Notes: generated by a model not told the origin, from the sequence alone. Positions 1 through 5,590 are shown, numbered from the stretch's first letter. The stretch is 5,618 nucleotides of DNA from an uncultured Flavobacteriaceae bacterium (GCA_945788155.1 CALZKX010000063.1:1-5618); one strand, 5' to 3'. Numbers and translations are program-made.

Positions 1-498
1 AAACAATAATTCTTCGTTGGTATTGTGTTTATAACCCAACTGAAAAATGATGGCGCTCCTATTTAGCCACATATTATCTACGTTAGAAAACCTAGTAATG
101 GTTTTTTTGACCATTTCTGGGTACATGGTTAGGTAGTTGCCTAAAATCCGTTTTGCGATAAAATCAACCGTGTCCCACCAGGAGTTTTTAGTGAGTAATC
201 TTTCTACTAAAGCAATATCGTTTTTTAAGTATTTTTTGCGAAGTTGCTTATCGAAAATTTCGTTGGCTGTAAGATGTAATTCTCGTTGAGGTAATGCATA
301 TAATTTAAAGGTAAGCTCACGAACATTGGTAGCCAATTCTTCTTTGTTTTGCTCAATGGTCTGTTTTAAAAGCACACGACGCTCTTTAGTTTTTATACCA
401 TAAAACTCAAATTTACCTCTCATATAATCTTTCATGTGAGAAGCGTTTTTGGCATTGGCATGCTTACTAAAAAGGCTAGTGAGATCTTCTATAAACAT
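1..498 (-). CDS. alkD: DNA alkylation repair glycosylase, AlkD-like (partial, 3' end beyond window)
   Basis: Reading the minus strand from ATG at 498 gives 166 uninterrupted codons to base 1, so the C-terminal part (roughly 70 residues, judged from the usual family length) lies outside. Seen: a KDYMRGKFEFYGIKTKERR segment (residues 23-41), typical of the N-terminus of the AlkC/AlkD HEAT-like repeat family; NSWWDTVD at 105-112; and WLNRSAI at 144-150. Bacillus cereus AlkD uses Trp109, Asp113 and Arg148 to bind and excise cationic alkylated bases; here W108, D112 and R147 fall at the same spacing with a one-residue offset, so the catalytic set looks intact. Known family role: removal of N3- and N7-alkylated purines in the cytoplasm without base flipping. 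It starts 6 nt after the acpH stop with no Shine-Dalgarno or promoter between them, so it is probably co-transcribed with acpH. The fourth aromatic contact (Trp187 in B. cereus) is out of view. Confidence 0.88.
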   Translation of the reverse strand, partial: MFIEDLTSLFSKHANAKNASHMKDYMRGKFEFYGIKTKERRVLLKQTIEQNKEELATNVRELTFKLYALPQRELHLTANEIFDKQLRKKYLKNDIALVERLLTKNSWWDTVDFIAKRILGNYLTMYPEMVKKTITRFSNVDNMWLNRSAIIFQLGYKHNTNEELLF

Positions 499-504
499 TT
501 TTAA

Positions 505-1107
505 TTACAAAGCTTTTTGAGCAGATAAGAACTCTAATTTTTCTTTTGAAAAAGCAATTAGTTCTTTAAAAAAAGAGGTGAATTCCATTTCAAACTCTTC
601 ATAAAATTCTACAAGTTCGTTAACTGCTAAATTCATTTGAGACCTATTATGAGTTCGGTTGTTCATTCCTTCCAGTACTTTAGCAATTCCATCAATTGAT
701 GCATAACTCAGCAACCAATTATTAGTAATCATATATGGCGTCATTTTTTTTATGCGTAATGGTAAAACATTAAAATGTTCTTCTAGCGAACCATAAAAAT
801 GTTCAACGTACTTATCTAGAGGAATATTGCAATATTTACTCCAATTTTTAGCTAAAAAATGATCATATAAAATATCGACAATGACACCAGAATAATGACT
901 GTATTTTTCGTGCAACCGTTTTGTGCTTTTTCTAACTGTTTCATGCGCATCGGTAAAGGTGTCAATTTCACGATGCAGTAAAATTCCAATTTGGAATTCT
1001 CTGTTGTATTTTCGATAATCTTTTCCTTTAATACCATCTGCCATAAAATTGCCAATGGTTACTAAATCACTATCGCCAGAAAGATAAATATGAGCTAAAA
1101 AATTCAT
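505..1107 (-). CDS. acpH: Acyl carrier protein phosphodiesterase (AcpH/DUF479 family)
   Basis: A complete 200-residue protein, close to the 193 residues of E. coli AcpH. The family removes the 4'-phosphopantetheine arm from holo-ACP to give apo-ACP in the cytoplasm, and has a distorted HD-domain-like metal site. Seen in order: MNFLAH at the extreme N-terminus (1-6); GNFMADGIKG (19-28); GILLHREIDTFTDAH (41-55), with a cluster of H45, D49, D53 and H55; GVIVDILYDHFLAKNW (74-89), with D78, D82 and H83; and W131 in the helical C-terminal half. These blocks match the family throughout, with no gap or frameshift. The ATG at 1107 fits the family N-terminus exactly. It is first in a minus-strand unit with the alkylation repair gene 6 nt downstream. 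No Shine-Dalgarno is visible; a 16-bp palindrome sits 4 nt upstream of the start. Whether the flavobacterial enzyme really acts on ACP is inferred from the family only. Confidence 0.9.
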   Translation of the reverse strand: MNFLAHIYLSGDSDLVTIGNFMADGIKGKDYRKYNREFQIGILLHREIDTFTDAHETVRKSTKRLHEKYSHYSGVIVDILYDHFLAKNWSKYCNIPLDKYVEHFYGSLEEHFNVLPLRIKKMTPYMITNNWLLSYASIDGIAKVLEGMNNRTHNRSQMNLAVNELVEFYEEFEMEFTSFFKELIAFSKEKLEFLSAQKAL

Positions 1108-1111
1108 TGGT

Positions 1112-1127
1112 CGAATTTACAAATTCG
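1112..1127. promoter_or_regulatory. Interrupted palindrome in the acpH/glmM divergent spacer (candidate operator)
   Basis: CGAATTT-AC-AAATTCG has two perfect 7-bp arms with a 2-bp centre. It ends 4 nt before the acpH start codon (1107) and lies about 27 bp upstream of the proposed glmM -7 element. Its size and symmetry suit a dimeric helix-turn-helix regulator, or a short hairpin in the acpH leader. No regulator is known from this window, so its function is inferred. Confidence 0.35.
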
Positions 1128-1153
1128 TAACGAGGAATACGGTTTTGAAATAT

Positions 1154-1161
1154 TATATTTG
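1154..1161 (+). promoter_or_regulatory. glmM promoter, -7 element TATATTTG
   Basis: This is a perfect match to the Bacteroidota -7 consensus TAnnTTTG, lying 19 nt before the chosen glmM ATG at 1181. It predicts a very short leader. No convincing -33 TTG is found at the usual distance of about 20 bp. The element lies downstream of the alternative TTG start at 1145, which argues against that longer start. Confidence 0.5.
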
Positions 1162-1163
1162 TT

Positions 1164-1171
1164 CAAAATTA
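1164..1171 (-). promoter_or_regulatory. Possible acpH promoter, -7 element TAATTTTG on the minus strand
   Basis: The minus strand reads TAATTTTG, a TAnnTTTG match 56 nt upstream of the acpH ATG, almost back to back with the glmM -7 element. A TTG lies 25 nt further upstream, which is longer than usual spacing. If used, the acpH leader would contain the 1112-1127 palindrome. This is the only TAnnTTTG in that direction within the spacer, but its distance from the start differs from the other promoters in the window. Confidence 0.28.
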
Positions 1172-1180
1172 AAAGGGACT

Positions 1181-2569
1181 ATGACACTTATAAAATCAAT
1201 ATCAGGAATTCGAGGAACCATTGGAGGGAAAGTTGGCGAGAACTTAACGCCTATTGATGCTGTTAAATTTGCATCAGCCTATGGTATGTGGATCAAGCAA
1301 CAGCGCAATAAAAAAGATTATAGAGTCGTGGTTGGTCGTGATGCGAGAATTTCTGGTGAAATGGTTCAGAATTTGGTAATGAATACGCTTGTTGGTATGG
1401 GAATTCATGTAATTGATCTAGGCTTATCAACCACACCAACGGTTGAGGTGGCTGTACCCATGGAACATGCCGATGGAGGTATAATATTAACTGCGAGCCA
1501 TAACCCAAAGCAGTGGAATGCACTTAAATTGTTAAACCATAAAGGCGAATTTTTAAATGGTGCTGATGGTGAAGACATTTTAAGATTGGCTGAATCTAAT
1601 AATATAATTTTTAGCGATGTAGATAACTTAGGTAAAATTACCATTAACGAGGCCTATATCGATATACATATTGACGAAGTGTTGAAAATGCCTTTAGTAA
1701 ATAAAAAAGCGATTGAAAATGCTAAGCTTAAAGTGGTGGTCGATGGAGTGAATTCTACTGGTGGAATCGCAATTCCGTTGCTGTTGGAAAGACTTGGCGT
1801 GCATGCTGTGAAATTGTATTGTGACCCAACAGGACATTTTCCGCATAATCCAGAGCCTTTAAAAGAACATTTGATGGACTTGTCGGAGATGGTTGTAAAG
1901 GAGCATGCCGATTTTGGCATTGTGGTCGATCCAGATGTTGATAGGTTGGCTTTTGTGAGTGAAGATGGAGAAATGTTTGGTGAAGAATATACCTTGGTTG
2001 CTTGTGCCGATTATGTGTTGAGCAATACACCAGGGAACACGGTAAGTAATATGAGTTCTACACGTGCACTTCGTGATGTGACCCAAACACATGGTGGAAT
2101 TTATGAAGCAAGTGCAGTAGGAGAAGTGAATGTAGTGGAGCTAATGAAAAAAAACAACGCCATTATTGGTGGCGAAGGTAATGGTGGCATTATATATCCT
2201 GCATTGCATTATGGAAGAGATGCCTTGGTTGGTGTAGCCTTGTTTTTAAGCTTATTGGCAGAAAAGAAAATAATGGTGAGTGAGTTGCGTAAAACTTATC
2301 CATCGTATTTTATGAGTAAGAACAAAATACAATTAACACCAGAGTTGGATGTGGATGGTATTTTAAAAGAAATGGAGCAGCGGTATTCACATGAAAATAT
2401 AACCACTATTGATGGTGTAAAAATAGATTTTCCAAACAATTGGGTGCATTTACGTAAAAGCAACACGGAGCCAATAATAAGAATTTATACCGAAGCAAAA
2501 TCGCAGCAAGAAGCAGATGGTTTAGCTTTTAAAATAATGGGTGAAATTAAAGAGATAGCGAATATTTAA
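1181..2569 (+). CDS. glmM: Phosphoglucosamine mutase / phosphohexomutase family enzyme
   Basis: A 462-residue alpha-D-phosphohexomutase, the usual family length, predicted to convert glucosamine-6-phosphate to glucosamine-1-phosphate for UDP-GlcNAc synthesis in the cytoplasm. All four active-site loops are present: the phosphoserine loop TASHNP with catalytic S106, the metal loop DPDVDR (250-255), the sugar-binding loop GEGNGG (331-336), and the phosphate-binding loop RKSNTEP (425-431). The N-terminus SISGIRGTIGG (6-16) is the conserved substrate-entry segment. I chose ATG 1181: an in-frame TTG at 1145 would add 12 unconserved residues (MKYYICSKLKGT) and lies upstream of the proposed -7 element. 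An AGGG sits only 3 nt before the ATG, too close for a normal ribosome site. The gene diverges from acpH and converges on the acyltransferase gene. The GEGNGG and SNTEP variants resemble archaeal-type phosphomutases more than E. coli GlmM, so phosphomannomutase or phosphoglucomutase activity cannot be excluded. Confidence 0.88.
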   Translation: MTLIKSISGIRGTIGGKVGENLTPIDAVKFASAYGMWIKQQRNKKDYRVVVGRDARISGEMVQNLVMNTLVGMGIHVIDLGLSTTPTVEVAVPMEHADGGIILTASHNPKQWNALKLLNHKGEFLNGADGEDILRLAESNNIIFSDVDNLGKITINEAYIDIHIDEVLKMPLVNKKAIENAKLKVVVDGVNSTGGIAIPLLLERLGVHAVKLYCDPTGHFPHNPEPLKEHLMDLSEMVVKEHADFGIVVDPDVDRLAFVSEDGEMFGEEYTLVACADYVLSNTPGNTVSNMSSTRALRDVTQTHGGIYEASAVGEVNVVELMKKNNAIIGGEGNGGIIYPALHYGRDALVGVALFLSLLAEKKIMVSELRKTYPSYFMSKNKIQLTPELDVDGILKEMEQRYSHENITTIDGVKIDFPNNWVHLRKSNTEPIIRIYTEAKSQQEADGLAFKIMGEIKEIANI

Positions 2570-2574
2570 GCTGT

Positions 2575-3465
2575 TTATTGAAATTTCTCTGGAACGTTGT
2601 TCTTGTGCTTCCAGCGTTTATGTGTCCATAAATAATATTCAGGAGCTTCGTAAATTTGTTGTTCCACTAGCTTAATAAACGCATCTGTAATTTCGTAGTT
2701 TTCAAATTCACTTGGATTTACGGCTAATGTTTTAAAGGTAGTTTGGTAGTAACCACGTTTTATTTTTTTTACACCAAAAAAGACAACAGACATGTCTAAT
2801 TTCTTGGCAAGCATTTCTGCTCCAGTATGCACAGGAACTTTAATTCCCATGAAGTTATTCCAATGATAAGCTTTAGAAACTTTTGGAGATTGATCAGATA
2901 AAAAACCATTTATAGTCAATTCATTATTTTTTTTGGCTTTAGTTAATATTGGAACTGTTTCTTTTGTTGTAATTAAATAGCTGTTGTATTTTGCTCTGAT
3001 ATTTTTAACAAGCTTGTCAAAATGTTTATTTTTTAAAGGCTTGTATATAGCATAACCTTTATGTTTAATGTGTTTTTGTAAAATAAAAATCCATTCCCAG
3101 CTACCATAATGAGAGCTCATTAATACAATGCTCTTGTTGATTTTCTCTAAATTGTGAATTTCTTCAACATTAGTAAAAACAAAGCGCTTTTTCATTTTTG
3201 ATTCAGAAATTGTCAAAGACTTAATAGCCTCAAACATCATATCGCAAAAATGTTGGTAGAATTTTTTTGAAATTTGTTTTATTTCTTGCTCGCTTTTTTC
3301 TGGGAATACCAATTTAAGGTTATATTTTACTACTTTTTTTCTATAGCCAATCACATAGTATAATAATACATAAACACCATCAGACAACATATATAAAAGC
3401 CTAAATGGTAGTATAGAAATAATCCATAAAATGGGATAAATAATTATGTATGCTAGAAATTGCAA
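2575..3465 (-). CDS. LpxL/HtrB-family lysophospholipid (lipid A type) acyltransferase
   Basis: A 296-residue protein, near the roughly 300 residues usual for the LpxL/HtrB acyltransferases that move a fatty acyl chain, generally from acyl-ACP, to a lipid at the inner membrane. Seen: a hydrophobic N-terminal anchor (about 2-20) and a second hydrophobic stretch (30-40); the catalytic HX4E motif as H119-YGSW-E124; YKPLKN (141-146), corresponding to the substrate-binding PLYR-like block; a DQ pair at 191-192 in FLSDQSP; and the C-terminal signature YYLWTHKRWKH (278-288). The start is TTG at 3465. No ATG exists upstream in frame before a stop at 3495-3493, and the first internal ATG (M26) would remove the membrane anchor. 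An ATT at 3474 is a less likely alternative. The stop lies 5 bp from the convergent glmM stop. Lipid A is the default acceptor; in flavobacteria, aminolipid acylation is a real alternative that the sequence alone does not decide. Confidence 0.87.
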   Translation of the reverse strand: MQFLAYIIIYPILWIISILPFRLLYMLSDGVYVLLYYVIGYRKKVVKYNLKLVFPEKSEQEIKQISKKFYQHFCDMMFEAIKSLTISESKMKKRFVFTNVEEIHNLEKINKSIVLMSSHYGSWEWIFILQKHIKHKGYAIYKPLKNKHFDKLVKNIRAKYNSYLITTKETVPILTKAKKNNELTINGFLSDQSPKVSKAYHWNNFMGIKVPVHTGAEMLAKKLDMSVVFFGVKKIKRGYYQTTFKTLAVNPSEFENYEITDAFIKLVEQQIYEAPEYYLWTHKRWKHKNNVPEKFQ

Positions 3466-3482
3466 ATGCTTAATTGTTTTGG

Positions 3483-3490
3483 CAAATATA
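3483..3490 (-). promoter_or_regulatory. Acyltransferase promoter, -7 element TATATTTG
   Basis: The minus strand reads TATATTTG, a perfect TAnnTTTG match 17 nt upstream of the TTG start at 3465. A TTTTTG (plus-strand CAAAAA, 3507-3512) lies 16 nt further upstream as a candidate -33 element, slightly closer than the usual spacing of about 19. The position also supports the TTG start, because the transcript would begin only about 10 nt ahead of it. Confidence 0.55.
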
Positions 3491-3506
3491 TGCTATATTT
3501 CTTCTT

Positions 3507-3551
3507 CAAAAACTAAATTTTATTTAATAAAATGTACAAATTTTAGTTTTG
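3507..3551. repeat. Imperfect inverted repeat in the acyltransferase/rhomboid spacer
   Basis: Left arm 3507-3520 (CAAAAACTAAATTT) is complementary to right arm 3538-3551 (AAATTTTAGTTTTG), with one bulged base on each side. A smaller perfect palindrome, ATTTTATT-T-AATAAAAT (3517-3533), occupies the middle and would compete with the larger fold. The left arm covers the candidate -33 element of the acyltransferase promoter. The stretch is almost pure A/T, so chance symmetry is a serious alternative. Confidence 0.3.
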
Positions 3552-3579
3552 CTTTAGTAAATACTTCGTTGATTTATAA

Positions 3580-3622
3580 TTTTTTTTCATTTGCTTCTTG
3601 TTAATTTTCAAATGAGAAAAAA
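3580..3622. repeat. Inverted repeat just upstream of the rhomboid promoter
   Basis: Arms TTTTTTTTCATTTG (3580-3593) and CAAATGAGAAAAAA (3609-3622) pair over 14 positions with one T-G wobble (3586/3616) and a 15-nt loop. The CATTTG/CAAATG core is fully symmetric. The right arm ends 5 nt before the rhomboid -7 element, so the repeat covers where the -33 region should be. It may be a regulator site; it is not a good terminator, because no T-run follows the right arm on the plus strand. Confidence 0.35.
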
Positions 3623-3627
3623 TCATG

Positions 3628-3635
3628 TACTTTTG
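3628..3635 (+). promoter_or_regulatory. Rhomboid gene promoter, -7 element TACTTTTG
   Basis: A perfect TAnnTTTG match 20 nt before the ATG at 3656. The nearest upstream TTG (3598-3600) is 27 nt away, longer than the usual -33 spacing. A weaker TACGTTTA follows at 3642-3649 but is too close to the start codon to be preferred. Confidence 0.45.
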
Positions 3636-3655
3636 GCTTTTTACGTTTATACTAT

Positions 3656-4306
3656 ATGGGCAAAATAGATTTAATTACAATTATTATTATAGGAGCTAAT
3701 ATTTTAGTCTCTTTAAAAGGGTTTAATGACTTTTCGTTCTTTGAAAAATATAAGTTCAATATTGGAGGCATACGACGTGGTGAACAAGTAAGAATGCTTA
3801 GTTCTGGGTTTTTGCACGTAGATGAGATGCACTTGTTTTTTAATATGTTTACCCTCTATTTTTTTGCTGATGAAGTCATATATTATTTAGGTTCGGTTAA
3901 TTTTTTATTAGTCTATTTTGGAAGCCTTATTGTTGGTAATTTGCTTTCTTTTTATTTTCATAAAAACGAATATCATTATAGCGCAGTAGGTGCAAGTGGT
4001 GCTGTTACAGGTGTTTTATATGCAGCCATATTGTTGAATCCAGATATGAAATTGTTTATGATTTTTATTCCTATTCCAATTCCAGCATATCTTTTTGGTA
4101 TTGGTTATTTATTATATTCTATTTATGGTATGAAAAAGAGAAGCGGAAATATAGGTCACGATGCGCATTTTGGTGGTGCTATTGGTGGTTATGTGATTAC
4201 CTTGATTTTGGCTTCATGGTTATTTACAGAGAATACACTTATGGTAATTCTGTTAGCTATACCAATAGTTATCTTATATGTTATGAGAAAAACAGGAAAG
4301 ATATAA
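3656..4306 (+). CDS. Rhomboid family intramembrane serine protease
   Basis: A 216-residue polytopic membrane protein with the complete rhomboid active site. Seen: GEQVRMLSSGFLH (42-54), the block before the L1 region; HLFFN (59-63), giving the conserved H and N of transmembrane helix 2; VGASGAVTG (111-119) with nucleophile S114; and AHFGGAIGGY (170-179) with catalytic H171. Hydrophobic helices lie at about 6-20, 58-75, 82-100, 109-128, 133-157, 171-190 and 193-209. This is a six-helix core plus one extra segment, without the cytoplasmic domain seen in GlpG. Family role: cleavage of single-pass membrane proteins within or near the bilayer. ATG 3656 is chosen because upstream ATGs (3612, 3625) are out of frame and the -7 element lies 20 nt before it. 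The gene diverges from the acyltransferase gene and converges on the TlpA-like gene across a terminator. Its substrate cannot be inferred. Confidence 0.93.
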   Translation: MGKIDLITIIIIGANILVSLKGFNDFSFFEKYKFNIGGIRRGEQVRMLSSGFLHVDEMHLFFNMFTLYFFADEVIYYLGSVNFLLVYFGSLIVGNLLSFYFHKNEYHYSAVGASGAVTGVLYAAILLNPDMKLFMIFIPIPIPAYLFGIGYLLYSIYGMKKRSGNIGHDAHFGGAIGGYVITLILASWLFTENTLMVILLAIPIVILYVMRKTGKI

Positions 4307-4340
4307 AACAAAAACACTTACAATTTAAGGTGTTTTTGTT
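4307..4340. terminator. Bidirectional intrinsic terminator between rhomboid and TlpA-like genes
   Basis: AACAAAAACAC (4307-4317) pairs perfectly over 11 bp with GTGTTTTTGTT (4330-4340). The stem extends by a T-G wobble and a T-A pair to 13 bp, with an 8-nt loop (4320-4327). Each strand carries a T-rich 3' arm, as expected for two converging transcripts. It begins directly after the rhomboid TAA, and its far edge overlaps the last two bases of the TlpA-like stop codon. Confidence 0.8.
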
Positions 4341-5475
4341 AATCCAGCATTTTAGAAATTTGGTCTTCCAATGCCTTGCCACGTAGTCTTTTTGCGACAA
4401 TCTTACCTTCTTCATCAAGGATGAATGAAGCTGGAATAGAGCTTATATTATACATTCTAGCTACAGGATCGTTAAAATATTGTAAACTCCCAACATGGTA
4501 CCAATTTAAATTGTCGTCTTCAATAGCTTTTCTCCATCTATCTTTTTGTCCTGGTTTATCCAAAGATACACCAATGATCACCAATCCTTTATCTTTATAT
4601 TTTTCGTAAACCTTCACAATGTTGGGATTTTCGCGTCTACAAGGACCACACCATGATGCCCAAAACTCAACAATAGTAGCTTTTCCTTTTATGTCATACA
4701 GCGAGATCATTTCTCCATCAATGGATGGTGCTGTAAAATTTGGTGCAATTTTGCCAATGTTTAAGTTGGCACTTGCTTCAATTATATTTATTTCACTTTT
4801 TATTTTAGCACCAATAGATTTAAAAGCTGCATTTTTATCTATAACATTTTGTAAAGCGCTATAGTTGCTTTTTAATTTTTCTAGATTAACATTAGAGTTT
4901 GAGATTTGGGTCTCTAACAGTAAAAGAGAGAAGGCCGAACTTGTGTTATTGGCAATAAATTCCATTGCAAATTCTTCCATTTTGGTGTTTAAATTCCTTG
5001 CCTTTTCAATAATTATGTTTTTAGATTCTTGGTCAGAAACATTTCTGTATTCAACGTTTAAATCATTAATTGCTTTCGGTATTTTACTATATTCAGACTT
5101 GTATAAATTGCAATCTTCATTGTTTTTTGAGCCTAAAACAGGAGAGGAATATAAGTTGTCTTTTCTAACATTTATAACTGTTCTTCCTGGTTCTAGCACA
5201 AACGGTAAACTTCCATTAATACTGTTTATGGTAATTGTTTTAATAGATGGAATAGCAACTTTTCCACTAAAAGTAAACACTTCGTTCATGATGATTGCAG
5301 TATCAATAGTAACTTGGCGATTTTTTTCATCAGAATGTATATAAGCCCTAAGTCCATTAACAACACCTTTTGCGGTGCCTTGTATTTCATAAGTGTTAGG
5401 AGGTAAGGACTCTTCTTTTGTATTGCAACTGTAAAAAGCTATGATTGAGACTATAAGTAGGATTGTCTTTTTCAT
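4339..5475 (-). CDS. TlpA-like thioredoxin-fold lipoprotein with DUF4369-like N-terminal domain
   Basis: A 378-residue exported thiol/disulfide protein. Seen in order: signal peptide MKKTILLIVSIIAFYS followed by C17 (lipobox FYSC, within the relaxed Bacteroidota pattern); a beta-rich DUF4369-like region (about 28-120, YEIQGTAKG onward); a helical linker (about 125-235); and a C-terminal thioredoxin/AhpC-TSA fold (about 240-376) with WASWCGPC (272-279; redox cysteines C276 and C279) and cis-proline P348 in SSIPAS. Family role: reducing or exchanging disulfides in envelope proteins, or serving cytochrome c maturation or stress defence, tethered by lipid. The residues after the lipidated cysteine, NTKEES, place K then EE at +4 to +6, resembling the Bacteroidota lipoprotein surface-export signal. 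A lone C122 is of unknown use. ATG 5475 opens a classic signal peptide and has a -7 element 17 nt upstream. Partner proteins are not visible; the gene appears monocistronic. Confidence 0.9.
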   Translation of the reverse strand: MKKTILLIVSIIAFYSCNTKEESLPPNTYEIQGTAKGVVNGLRAYIHSDEKNRQVTIDTAIIMNEVFTFSGKVAIPSIKTITINSINGSLPFVLEPGRTVINVRKDNLYSSPVLGSKNNEDCNLYKSEYSKIPKAINDLNVEYRNVSDQESKNIIIEKARNLNTKMEEFAMEFIANNTSSAFSLLLLETQISNSNVNLEKLKSNYSALQNVIDKNAAFKSIGAKIKSEINIIEASANLNIGKIAPNFTAPSIDGEMISLYDIKGKATIVEFWASWCGPCRRENPNIVKVYEKYKDKGLVIIGVSLDKPGQKDRWRKAIEDDNLNWYHVGSLQYFNDPVARMYNISSIPASFILDEEGKIVAKRLRGKALEDQISKMLD

Positions 5476-5492
5476 TTCAGTAAATTTTTAAA

Positions 5493-5500
5493 CAAATATA
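5493..5500 (-). promoter_or_regulatory. TlpA-like gene promoter, -7 element TATATTTG
   Basis: The minus strand reads TATATTTG, a perfect TAnnTTTG match 17 nt upstream of the ATG at 5475, the same octamer and distance as the acyltransferase promoter. No clear TTG lies at the expected -33 distance; a TTCG about 19 nt upstream is the nearest resemblance. Confidence 0.5.
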
Positions 5501-5582
5501 CAGCGATTTTCTTTACTTCCGAATTTTTAAGTTAAGATACCCTATAATTAGGTAATATGTATAAAGTCAATGGTCAATTTCC

Positions 5583-5590
5583 TATTTTTG
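5583..5590 (+). promoter_or_regulatory. Candidate promoter reading out of the right window edge, -7 element TATTTTTG
   Basis: TATTTTTG fits TAnnTTTG on the plus strand and points to a gene beginning at or beyond the right edge. The window ends 28 nt later without a convincing start codon. A direct repeat, GTCAAT at 5566-5571 and 5573-5578, lies just upstream at 7-bp spacing. No -33 TTG is seen. The rest of 5501-5618 contains no recognisable gene. Confidence 0.3.

Noticed and set aside
852..1055. 67-codon minus-strand open frame inside acpH
   Set aside because: It overlaps the conserved metal-site region of acpH in another frame and resembles no known protein.
1145..1180. Upstream TTG extension of glmM by 12 residues
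   Set aside because: The added residues are not part of the family N-terminus, and the TTG lies upstream of the proposed -7 element, so it would not be on the transcript.
1293..2092. Several 76-91 codon minus-strand open frames across glmM
   Set aside because: They overlap one another and the conserved catalytic loops of glmM, show no recognisable motifs, and have no promoter-like element at a sensible distance.
3580..3622. Reading the inverted repeat as an intrinsic terminator
   Set aside because: No T-run follows on the plus strand, and no gene ends nearby in either direction; the spacer lies between two divergent starts.
4865..5344. 159-codon plus-strand open frame inside the TlpA-like gene
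   Set aside because: It lies wholly antisense to a well-supported lipoprotein gene, has no family motif, and its hydrophobic composition follows from reading the opposite strand of an AT-rich helical region.
5541..5552. Small palindrome CCTATAATTAGG upstream of the TlpA-like promoter
   Set aside because: Only 4-bp arms around a non-pairing centre; too short to separate from chance.
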